Assembly (NCBI GenBank): GCA_002325605.1
Contig: DCSM01000189.1
Span: forward strand, 1-7,540
Origin: Chloroflexaceae bacterium UBA1466
GTDB taxonomy: Bacteria; Chloroflexota; Chloroflexia; Chloroflexales; Chloroflexaceae
DNA length: 7,540 nt
Direction: 5' to 3'
Position 1 is the first letter of the stretch; every line of letters starts with the position of its first letter. A program made the position numbers and the translations under genes. Below the pieces are notes generated by a model that saw only the letters and a list, made by a program, of their open reading frames with translations, did not search any database and was not told where the DNA came from. Positions 1-5,779 of this stretch are shown here, one piece after another.

Positions 1-1
1 C

Positions 2-376
2 CCGCCTGATCCGTGTAGCTGTCGACCAAAGGTCATAACCCTAACGCTGAATTTGAAGTCCCTTACGCGCCCCGTTGGAACTAATTTTTTATTTTTACAT
101 CTGAATGGCCCGACTGGCCAGATGGTAAGCCAATTAGATTTGCCGCTTGAGGCGTTATGGCCAGCAGAAAAATGGGCTCCAGGGCAAACGGTCAACTATC
201 CATTTGCGCTCCCGCTTCCCGCCACCGCGTCGCCAGGAACCTATGAAGTGGTGGTGGGGATTTACGAGCCAAAGACGGGCCAGCGCCTGGCACTAGAAGC
301 GCCTGTGAATTCGGCTCCCGATTCTCTGCGGGCCGTGACTTTTGAATTAGGCGCTTCCGCAATTTGTAAACCCTAA
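2..376 (+). CDS. C-terminal part of a large protein with a beta-sandwich tail, probably a membrane glycosyltransferase (5'-truncated by the window)
   Basis: The frame is open from base 2 to the TAA at 374-376 with no upstream stop, so the true start lies left of the window; the TTG at 53 is internal. The visible part reads as a beta-sandwich: ITLTLNLKSL, then FLFLHLNGPTGQMVSQLD, WPAEKWAPGQTV, and ASPGTYEVVVGIYEPKTGQR. From memory, this order (hydrophobic strand, HL-x-GPxGQ, W-x-PGQ/E, PGTYxxxVGxYxPxTGxRL) closes many Chloroflexota GT39-like or mannosyltransferase-like membrane proteins, where it is an extracellular domain after the membrane segments. No membrane segment or catalytic motif falls inside the window, so the enzyme identity is inference; the beta-rich tail and the truncation are directly seen. 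The protein ends in AICKP. Other secreted proteins can carry a similar tail. Confidence 0.6.
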   Translation, partial: PPDPCSCRPKVITLTLNLKSLTRPVGTNFLFLHLNGPTGQMVSQLDLPLEALWPAEKWAPGQTVNYPFALPLPATASPGTYEVVVGIYEPKTGQRLALEAPVNSAPDSLRAVTFELGASAICKP

Positions 377-399
377 AAGCGAGGCTTCAGAATAGGGTT
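369..399 (+). terminator. stem-loop at the end of the first gene, possible weak terminator
   Basis: AACCCTA (369-375) pairs perfectly with TAGGGTT (393-399), and an inner AAGC/GCTT pair (377-380 with 384-387) can extend the fold. The stem starts just before the TAA stop. What follows (AGCGTTTGAT) has only three T in a row, so it is a poor rho-independent terminator. It lies directly upstream of a strong promoter and may simply separate the two transcription units. Confidence 0.3.
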
Positions 400-404
400 A
401 GCGT

Positions 405-433
405 TTGATAGAGAAGTGACTATCTGCTATACT
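405..433 (+). promoter_or_regulatory. sigma70-type promoter with extended -10 for the kinase gene
   Basis: The -35 TTGATA (405-410) and -10 TATACT (428-433) each differ from consensus at one position. They are separated by exactly 17 bases, and a TGC just before the -10 gives an extended -10. This is the best promoter match in the window. The expected start of transcription is near base 440, where an ATG lies. If it serves the kinase gene, the transcript has a leader of about 208 bases. Confidence 0.65.
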
Positions 434-647
434 ATGCGTATGGAACGGATTTTTGGGCAGGTCTGGGCCGAATAAACTACAATTAGCCGTTCTATTTGCA
501 GGGTCGCAAGCTAGAAGCAGACCTCTAGCATGGCTTTTGCTGAATGGAAACAGCCCTTCAATGCGAAGATGGCGATCTTGAATGCGGCACAGAAGCAAGA
601 AGCCGCCTTGCTCTAACCCTGGTGGAGGGTCAAAAAGGTAGTTGTAT
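434..647 (+). other. leader region of the kinase gene with small hairpins and two micro-ORFs
   Basis: No known RNA family is recognised here. GCTAGA (510-515) and TCTAGC (524-529) form a 6-base-pair hairpin with an 8-base loop, followed at once by an ATG at 530 that opens a 28-codon ORF (530-616, starting MAFAEWKQPF) with no ribosome site. ACCCT (616-620) and AGGGT (626-630) form a second small hairpin just before the AGGT (636-639) that serves the kinase start. The frame of the 440 ATG reads through two stops (473 and 512) into the 28-codon ORF, so the stretch could be a decayed small gene, a regulated leader, or plain non-coding sequence. Confidence 0.35.
440..475 (+). CDS. possible leaderless 11-residue leader peptide
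   Basis: The ATG at 440 starts MERIFGQVWAE and stops at TAA 473-475. It begins six bases after the end of the -10 TATACT, so transcription would start at or next to the A of the ATG and the message would be leaderless. The same geometry is seen at 2612 and 4643. The peptide has no run of one amino acid that would suggest attenuation. A second ATG at 434 is in the same frame but lies upstream of the expected transcript start. It may be a short regulatory ORF, the remnant of a decayed gene, or chance. Confidence 0.25.
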   Translation: MERIFGQVWAE

Positions 648-2582
648 ATGCTCGCCTGCCTAAACTGTGGCGCAAAAAACCGAGACGGCTCACGGTTCTG
701 CGGGCAATGCGGAAGGACCTTGCGCTTTGCAATCCAGCTTCATAATCCTGGCGTTTTTGTCGCCCATTACCGCATTCTGCGCGTCATTGGGCAAGGCGGT
801 TTGGGGGCCGTCTATGAAGCGGAGGACATGGATCGGGCCGCTACTCGCGTCGCGCTGAAAGAAATTTTAGACCCCGATCTAGCGCTCGAATTTCAGGATA
901 CTTTCGCGATGCTTGGGGGCTTGCAACATGACAACCTCCCCCGCTATGGCGAACTTTTCGAGGCTGGGGGTTGTAGTTATTTGGCCCTCGAATTTGTGCC
1001 GGGCCTGAGCCTGGAAGAAGTCTTGGAGAAGCAGAGTGGCCCCCTGCCCGAACAGACTGTTTTGGGTTATGCGCTTCAACTCTGTGATGTCTTAGACTAC
1101 CTTCATAAGCAAAACCCACCTCTTTTCCACCTCGACCTGAAGCCATTAAACGTGCGGCTCTTGCCCAACGGGATGCTCAAGCTGGTTGACTTTGGGCTTT
1201 TTCGCCTTGAACCTCCAGCGGCCCGCAAGATGCGCCGCTTACTTTCCCCTGAATACGCTTCCCCAGAGCAATGGGGTTTCAATGACCAACCCTTTGAGGC
1301 CCGCAGCGATCTCTATAGCTTGGGGGCAATGCTCTATCAACTTTTGACCCACGTCAAACCCATCTCCGTCATTGACCGCTTGGCGAGTAGCCCCGATCCT
1401 CTTCTTTCGCCCCGCCTCCACAACCCTAACCTTTCATCGCATCTCGCAAACGCGATCCTGCATACTTTGGAACTTGTGGCCGAGAAGCGGACTCCCGATG
1501 CTCTTAGCTTGAAACAGGAACTGCTTGGGGGGGCCGACCAAGCGCCAACTACCGCCAGTCTGACTCCCCAGACCTTCCCTCTCTTTCCTACGCATAATCC
1601 CCCTGCTGTTGACCCGACAACTACCCGCCTTGGCCGCACGATTCTTCTCACCTCCGCCACCGATAACCCCCGGCGCGTGCGGGGTTTTCGCCCTTTGCGA
1701 ACCTTTTTGCAAGGCTATACTTATGCCGTGACCAGCGTCGCCTGGGGCCCAAAGGGCCAATTTTTAGCCAGCGCCAGCGAAGATAAGACCATTCGCATCT
1801 GGCATGTTCCCAATGATCGCCTTCTGCACACCTTGCGTGGCCACCGTGATGCAATCAGCAGCGTCGCCTGGAGCCCCGATGGCCAGACCTTAGCTACTTC
1901 CAGTTGGGACAGCACCATCCGCCTCTGGACAATGGAAGAAAGTCGTTTGCCGCGCTCTTTTCAACGCCATGCCGACCAGGTGCTGAGTGTCGCCTGGAGC
2001 CCCGATGGGGAACTGCTGGCCAGTGCGGGAGGCGATGGGACAATCTGGATTTGGCGCGTCAGCGACGGAAAACCGCTCCAAGCTTTGCGCGGCCATACGG
2101 GGGAAGTGCATAGCGTCGCCTGGAGTCCCGATGGTAATATCTTGGCGAGTGCCAGTTGGGATAATACAGTGCGCCTTTGGATGGTTGACGAAGAGCGGCA
2201 GGTCAGCATTTTGCAAGAACATACCGATGCTTTCAATAGCATCGCCTGGAGCCCCAATGGGGAATTTCTCGCGAGTGCGAGTTGGGATAGCACCGTTTGG
2301 CTGTGGCGCTCCGCCGACGGGCGACTCCTGCGGACCTTGCAGGGCCACGCGGGTGAAGTGCATTGTGTCGCCTGGAGTCCTGATGGCGAAATGTTGGCCA
2401 GCGCAGGCTGGGACAACACCGTGCGGATTTGGCGCATCAATGATGGGCGTTTGCTCTTTCTCCTGCAAGGCCATACGGGGCCTGTCACGAGCGTTGATTG
2501 GAGCTTCGACGGTCAGATGTTGGCCAGCGGCAGCTTCGATAAGACTTTGCGGCTCTGGCAGATTGAATATAGCGAGGCGTGA
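648..2582 (+). CDS. zinc-ribbon / serine-threonine kinase-like / seven-bladed WD40 fusion protein
   Basis: The 644-residue cytoplasmic protein has three parts. Residues 4-22 are a zinc ribbon (CLNC, then CGQC; Cys 4, 7, 18, 21). Residues about 41-300 are a Hanks-type kinase fold: glycine loop GQGGLGAVY (48-56), VALK lysine K71, HLDLKPLN (161-168; D163, K165, N168), DFG (181-183), SPE (205-207) and the DLYSLG helix (221-226). A Pro/Thr-rich linker leads to seven WD40 blades (about 346-639). Two usual residues are missing: the HRD arginine is Leu162, and the alpha-C glutamate position holds Thr85, so activity may be weak or absent. No membrane segment is seen. ATG 648 is preferred because AGGT (636-639) sits eight bases upstream; TTG 642 in the same frame would be too close. 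By analogy it binds partner proteins through the propeller; its targets are unknown. It is the GC-rich left neighbour of the AT-rich R-M pair. Confidence 0.9.
   Translation: MLACLNCGAKNRDGSRFCGQCGRTLRFAIQLHNPGVFVAHYRILRVIGQGGLGAVYEAEDMDRAATRVALKEILDPDLALEFQDTFAMLGGLQHDNLPRYGELFEAGGCSYLALEFVPGLSLEEVLEKQSGPLPEQTVLGYALQLCDVLDYLHKQNPPLFHLDLKPLNVRLLPNGMLKLVDFGLFRLEPPAARKMRRLLSPEYASPEQWGFNDQPFEARSDLYSLGAMLYQLLTHVKPISVIDRLASSPDPLLSPRLHNPNLSSHLANAILHTLELVAEKRTPDALSLKQELLGGADQAPTTASLTPQTFPLFPTHNPPAVDPTTTRLGRTILLTSATDNPRRVRGFRPLRTFLQGYTYAVTSVAWGPKGQFLASASEDKTIRIWHVPNDRLLHTLRGHRDAISSVAWSPDGQTLATSSWDSTIRLWTMEESRLPRSFQRHADQVLSVAWSPDGELLASAGGDGTIWIWRVSDGKPLQALRGHTGEVHSVAWSPDGNILASASWDNTVRLWMVDEERQVSILQEHTDAFNSIAWSPNGEFLASASWDSTVWLWRSADGRLLRTLQGHAGEVHCVAWSPDGEMLASAGWDNTVRIWRINDGRLLFLLQGHTGPVTSVDWSFDGQMLASGSFDKTLRLWQIEYSEA
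1683..2564 (+). repeat. seven tandem 126-base WD40 blade repeats
   Basis: The codon before the GCC TGG (or GAT TGG) of each blade falls at 1737, 1863, 1989, 2115, 2241, 2367 and 2493, so the period is exactly 126 bases (42 codons) throughout, with no insertion or deletion. The core reads SVAWSPDG in most blades and SVDWSFDG in the last. Blade ends carry D-x-T-hydrophobic-x-hydrophobic-W. Blades 4 and 6 are especially alike (GEVH, WDNTVR). Seven units fit one closed beta-propeller. The outer blades (1 and 7) differ most from the common sequence. Confidence 0.95.
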
Positions 2583-2605
2583 AAGACCTTTTGAGCAATT
2601 ATAAT
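2579..2605 (+). promoter_or_regulatory. promoter of the restriction-modification operon, -10 placed for a leaderless message
   Basis: A perfect TATAAT lies at 2600-2605, six bases before the methyltransferase ATG at 2612. The -35 is weak: GTGAAA (2579-2584, four of six matches) with a 15-base spacer, overlapping the kinase stop. The expected transcript start falls at or next to the ATG, so the message is probably leaderless, which agrees with the lack of a Shine-Dalgarno site. Confidence 0.5.
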
Positions 2606-2611
2606 TGGGTT

Positions 2612-3475
2612 ATGGCGCAAAATCTTCAAATTTTTGAAAAAGGCCCTGCTAAAGTAATTCTTGGTGATGCTCTTGTGATGCTTTCCACTATTCCTGATGA
2701 ATCAGTGGATTTAATTTTTGCAGATCCTCCATATAATATCGGGAAAAATTTTAATAGCCACCAAGACAAATGGGAATCTGACGAGGATTACATTAAATGG
2801 TGTTACACATGGCTTGACCTGTGTATAGAAAAGATTAAGCCAAACGGAAGTTTTTATGTAATGACTTCAACTCAGACAATGCCTTATTTTGATCTCTATC
2901 TTCGCACTAAATTAACTATTTTGACAAGAATCGTTTGGTATTATGACAGTTCTAGCGTTCAGGCCAGAAATTACTATGGCTCATTGTATGAGCCGATTCT
3001 TTTTTGTGTCAAAGATCAAAACAACTATACTTTTAACGCGCAGGAGATTCTTGTAGAAGCAAAAACGGGGGCTAAAAGAAAATTGATAGATTATCGTAAA
3101 CCAGTCCCAACTGTTTATAATCCCCAGAAAGTTCCTGGCAATGTTTGGGAAATTCCAAGAGTACGTTATAGAATGGCTGAATATGAAAAACATCCAACCC
3201 AAAAGCCCATAACTCTCTTGGAACGCATAATCCTTGCAAGTTCTATGCCTGATGATTTAGTTCTTGACCCGTTTTCAGGCACATTTACAACATCTTTTGT
3301 CGCTCAAAAACTAGGTAGACGGTCTATTGGCATCGAGATAGATGAGGAGTATGTAAAAATTGGTCTTAGGCGGCTGCAAATTCTTTCTGTTTATAATGGA
3401 CAAGAATTACGGCGTGAACCGCGAACTTTTGAGAAACTAGCAGCTTCTCAACAAACTCTGAATTTGTTTGACTAA
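2612..3475 (+). CDS. yhdJ: YhdJ-like beta-class adenine-specific DNA methyltransferase of a type II R-M system
   Basis: The 287-residue protein transfers a methyl group from S-adenosylmethionine to adenine in a specific DNA site. Motif order is that of beta-class enzymes: ILGDAL (16-21), catalytic FADPPYN (36-42; DPPY 38-41), a central target-recognition part, HPTQKP (194-199), then the cofactor motif DPFSGTFTT (219-227) and IGIEIDEEY (239-247). Long stretches, for example KVPGNVW (173-179) and YGSLYEPI (122-129), match my memory of E. coli YhdJ (M.EcoKII), which modifies ATGCAT; the same specificity here is inference. ATG 2612 is chosen over GTG 2579 because it matches the YhdJ N-terminus and sits six bases after TATAAT. 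The GTG frame would add 11 residues and overlap the kinase stop. The partner endonuclease starts five bases downstream. Confidence 0.93.
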   Translation: MAQNLQIFEKGPAKVILGDALVMLSTIPDESVDLIFADPPYNIGKNFNSHQDKWESDEDYIKWCYTWLDLCIEKIKPNGSFYVMTSTQTMPYFDLYLRTKLTILTRIVWYYDSSSVQARNYYGSLYEPILFCVKDQNNYTFNAQEILVEAKTGAKRKLIDYRKPVPTVYNPQKVPGNVWEIPRVRYRMAEYEKHPTQKPITLLERIILASSMPDDLVLDPFSGTFTTSFVAQKLGRRSIGIEIDEEYVKIGLRRLQILSVYNGQELRREPRTFEKLAASQQTLNLFD

Positions 3476-3480
3476 CTCTT

Positions 3481-4596
3481 ATGGAACATGAATTCACACC
3501 ACAAATTTTCCAAATTTTACACGACCACTTTGGGGCGGATGGGCTTGCAATTTTTGAGCGCAGTCTTCTACTGCAATATCTAAATCTAAAAACCCGTTCA
3601 GCAGCAAGAGGGTCAAAATCTCGTGGTAGTTTTGCTAACTTATATGCTATTTATGTCCTTGTCGAGGATTACCTTAAAAATAATTTCGACAGACAAAGTA
3701 ATTATGACGAATATGTGGGCGCAAGATTTACAGATCTGTTGGAAAGACAGAGGAAATTGCCCTTTGGGAGCAAGTTACAAAATCATGCCTTAAATAGTCG
3801 GATGAATGAGGAGTTTAAGAAATATTTTCCCTTTGCGGAATTCGTGCCTATTATCCGAGACATTCAAACAAATCGTTATTGGGTGAACGAAAATTTACTC
3901 AAAATAACAGATCGAAGTAAAACTTTTAATCTTGCCAGAACAGTAATAGCAATTATTGACCTTTACGTTACGACAAAACAAAGCACATTTAGAACTTTCA
4001 TTGAGACTTGTGAGAAAATCCAAGCGATCACAACCGAAAATGATACAAAGGTCTTAGAATTTATTGAAAGCTTGCTTGCGCCAAATTCCGATGCAAGAGT
4101 CTTTGAAATCGTCAGCTACGCGATCTTACGTTACTATTACTATGATCAAGTGGTTTACTTTGGCTTTGACCGTGATAACATTCATGCAGAAAATCTTTTG
4201 CTCTTCAAAACAGGTAGAACTAATGCCAATGATGGAGGAATTGATTTCGTAATGCGGCCTTTGGGTAGATTCTTTCAGGTGACTGAGACTTTGGACGTTA
4301 AGAAATATTTTCTTGACATCGATAAAATTGAGCGCTTTCCTATTTCTTTTGTTATAAAATCAGATGACAGTGTAGGAATGCTTCTATCTCGCTTACGGGA
4401 TGGGGCAAAGAAGCAGTACGGAATTAAGCCCATTGTAGATAAATATATGGAATGTATTGAGGAAGTAATCAATATTCCCCTATTGCTTGAGCGCTTTCAA
4501 ATCGCAAAATCGCAAGGATATTTGAGAAAAATGCTTGATGAAATCGTGTTACAAAGTAAAATTGAGTTTAATTTCAACGACTTAGAATCTGACTAA
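3481..4596 (+). CDS. probable type II restriction endonuclease with a PD-(D/E)XK-like core
   Basis: This 371-residue protein starts five bases after the methyltransferase stop, as a co-transcribed partner would. The N-terminal half is charged and helical and I recognise no domain in it. The C-terminal half carries a nuclease-like core: a helix with VFEIVSYAIL (207-216), then GRTNANDGGIDF (245-256), then RFFQVTE (263-269). The DGGID followed ten residues later by Q-x-T resembles the D...(E/Q)-x-K metal site of Mrr-type and many type II endonucleases, with Thr268 where lysine is usual. If the methyltransferase modifies ATGCAT, this enzyme should cut the unmodified site, like NsiI or AvaIII; that is inference. 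No Shine-Dalgarno site precedes ATG 3481, so translation probably depends on coupling to the upstream gene. Function rests on the motif and the pairing, not on a family I can name with certainty. Confidence 0.8.
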   Translation: MEHEFTPQIFQILHDHFGADGLAIFERSLLLQYLNLKTRSAARGSKSRGSFANLYAIYVLVEDYLKNNFDRQSNYDEYVGARFTDLLERQRKLPFGSKLQNHALNSRMNEEFKKYFPFAEFVPIIRDIQTNRYWVNENLLKITDRSKTFNLARTVIAIIDLYVTTKQSTFRTFIETCEKIQAITTENDTKVLEFIESLLAPNSDARVFEIVSYAILRYYYYDQVVYFGFDRDNIHAENLLLFKTGRTNANDGGIDFVMRPLGRFFQVTETLDVKKYFLDIDKIERFPISFVIKSDDSVGMLLSRLRDGAKKQYGIKPIVDKYMECIEEVINIPLLLERFQIAKSQGYLRKMLDEIVLQSKIEFNFNDLESD

Positions 4597-4608
4597 GTAC
4601 AAACTAAT

Positions 4609-4635
4609 TTGGGCACTGCTTAGAACTAACATAAT
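4609..4635 (+). promoter_or_regulatory. possible promoter of the glycosyltransferase gene, leaderless geometry
   Basis: CATAAT (4630-4635) matches the -10 consensus at five of six positions and ends seven bases before the ATG at 4643. Upstream, TTGGGC (4609-4614) is a poor -35 with a 15-base spacer. No Shine-Dalgarno site precedes the ATG. The arrangement repeats what is seen at the methyltransferase start. Confidence 0.4.
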
Positions 4636-4642
4636 CATAACC

Positions 4643-5779
4643 ATGCGAATCGCGCTCTATAATCTAACTTCAACGCTCAAGCTCGGTGGAGTAGAGAGTT
4701 TTGTCTGGGATGTAAGTCAAGAATTAGCTTTGCGGGGGCATGAAGTAACGGTGATAGGGGGCGTAGGGCCCTACCGAACGGTGGCTTCGGCAAGTTCAAA
4801 CCCGGTCAAGGTGCTGACCTTCCCCTTTGTAAGTCGAGCTTTTTGGCAAAGTTTTCCCCTTCTGCGCCGGGCCTACGCCGAAGCCAAACTTCTGGAACGC
4901 TTGAGCTTCGCGGTGGCAGCCTTACCTACATTGATTCACGGTCAATACGACCTGATTCACATTCAGAAACCGTATGATTTAGGGCCGGCCTTACTGGCCA
5001 GAAGGTTAGGGGGCGGGCGCGTAATTTTGGGCTGTCACGGGGAAGATTTTTACGCGGGGGATTGGCTCTTGGCCAAGCAGGTGGATGGGGCAGTTTCGTG
5101 TAGCCACTTCAATGCCCAAACCATTGCGCCCCGCTACGCTTTCACGCCCCACGTGATCTTCAATGGGATCGACCTTAACCTTTTTTGTCCTGGCCCCCCC
5201 GACCCCACTTTACGAATCCGCTTGGGCATCCCCGAAACTGCGCCCTTGCTGTTGGTGGTGGGACGTTTGCAACCGTGGAAGGGGTTTGCAACGGCGATTC
5301 AAGCGCTGGCCCAATTGCCTAAAGAGGTCCAACTTTTGGTGGTGGGGGAAGGTGAAGTGCGCCAGACGCTTCAGCGTCTGGCGCACGACTTGGGCCTGGC
5401 CCAGCGCGTCCATTTCTTAGGAGCTTTGCCCCGCGAAGCTTTACCCACCATCTACCGTTCTGTCGACCTCTTTCTGGCCACCAGCTTCGCCAGCGAGACC
5501 TTTGGCATTAGTCTGGTCGAAGCCCAAGCGTCTGGTTTGCCCGTCATTGCCACAAATTTTGGCGGGTTTCCTGAAGTTGTTTTGGAAGGTCAAACGGGGC
5601 TGCTTGTTCCCCCTCGTGAACCTGCAGCGCTGGCGAAAGCGATTACCACGCTCTTGGCTGACTCAACCCGGCGCGCAACGATGGCCGAAGCAGCAATCGT
5701 TTGGGCCCAGCAATTTGGGTGGGCAAAAGTCTTAGACCGCTTAGAAATCGCTTATCAACTTGCTTTGGGAACGGCCTAA
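4643..5779 (+). CDS. GT4-family (GT-B fold) glycosyltransferase
   Basis: The 378-residue cytoplasmic or membrane-associated enzyme should move a sugar from an activated donor to a glycan, lipid or small acceptor with retention of configuration; the substrates cannot be read from the sequence. The N-terminal Rossmann domain opens with MRIALYN and the GGVE loop (15-18), which often lies at the acceptor side, and holds DLIHIQKP (103-110). The C-terminal domain starts near residue 200 and has VVGRLQPWKG (205-214; R208 and K213 bind the donor phosphates in this family), a VVGEGE turn (233-238), and the EX7E motif (E285 and E293) in ETFGISLVE, followed by GLPVIATNFGG and the GLLVPP loop (319-324). 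The length is typical. No membrane segment or signal peptide is seen. The ATG at 4643 gives the canonical N-terminus. The gene converges on the PucR-type regulator, and a 30-base palindrome lies inside it. Confidence 0.93.
   Translation: MRIALYNLTSTLKLGGVESFVWDVSQELALRGHEVTVIGGVGPYRTVASASSNPVKVLTFPFVSRAFWQSFPLLRRAYAEAKLLERLSFAVAALPTLIHGQYDLIHIQKPYDLGPALLARRLGGGRVILGCHGEDFYAGDWLLAKQVDGAVSCSHFNAQTIAPRYAFTPHVIFNGIDLNLFCPGPPDPTLRIRLGIPETAPLLLVVGRLQPWKGFATAIQALAQLPKEVQLLVVGEGEVRQTLQRLAHDLGLAQRVHFLGALPREALPTIYRSVDLFLATSFASETFGISLVEAQASGLPVIATNFGGFPEVVLEGQTGLLVPPREPAALAKAITTLLADSTRRATMAEAAIVWAQQFGWAKVLDRLEIAYQLALGTA
5357..5386. repeat. 30-base near-perfect palindrome inside the glycosyltransferase gene
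   Basis: Two 14-base arms (5357-5370 and 5373-5386) are perfect reverse complements around a two-base centre TC. As RNA, this is a 13-base-pair GC-rich stem with a UUCA tetraloop closed by C-G. It encodes residues 239-248 (VRQTLQRLAH), a helix that usually varies in sequence between GT4 enzymes, and keeps the frame open. Confidence 0.95.

Larger units (their letters stand above)
2583..4642. other. AT-rich restriction-modification cassette, probably acquired horizontally
   Basis: Two adjacent genes on the plus strand, a DNA methyltransferase and a probable restriction endonuclease, sit in sequence clearly richer in A and T than its flanks. Hand counts of 60-base samples give 26/60 GC (2641-2700), 23/60 (3601-3660) and 16/60 (3901-3960), against 38/60 in the WD40 region (1861-1920). 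The change occurs within tens of bases of the kinase stop and of the glycosyltransferase start. No transposase, integrase, terminal inverted repeat or convincing target duplication is visible, so how it arrived is unknown. Confidence 0.65.

Noticed and set aside
398..598. 66-residue minus-strand open frame in the gap before the kinase
   Set aside because: It has no recognisable domain and no ribosome site or promoter, and it lies opposite the strong plus-strand promoter.
36..1430. Several CCCTAA/TTAGGG telomere-like hexamers (for example near 39, 371, 395 and 1423)
   Set aside because: They are single, not tandem, and most lie in coding sequence; no telomere or repeat array is supported.
1890..2604. 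Long open frames on both strands over the WD40 region (for example 1890-2474 minus, 1961-2488 minus, 1987-2604 plus)
   Set aside because: They arise because the 126-base repeat keeps every frame free of stops in the same way seven times; their translations only mirror the repeat and the clear WD40 frame explains the region.
2978..2994. 7-base inverted repeat GGCTCAT/ATGAGCC with a 3-base loop in the methyltransferase gene
   Set aside because: It codes for the conserved YGSLYEPI stretch, and arms of this length are expected several times by chance.
648..4596. The WD40 kinase and the R-M pair as one defence system, in the manner of kinase-containing defence islands
   Set aside because: Adjacency is the only support; base composition differs sharply between the kinase gene and the pair, and the R-M genes have their own promoter.
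2602..4613. Similar strings TAATTGGG (2602-2609) and TAATTTGGG (4605-4613) near the two ends of the R-M cassette, as a possible target duplication
   Set aside because: They differ by one base insertion, are short and AT-rich, and lie inside or next to promoter elements; not enough for a target site duplication.
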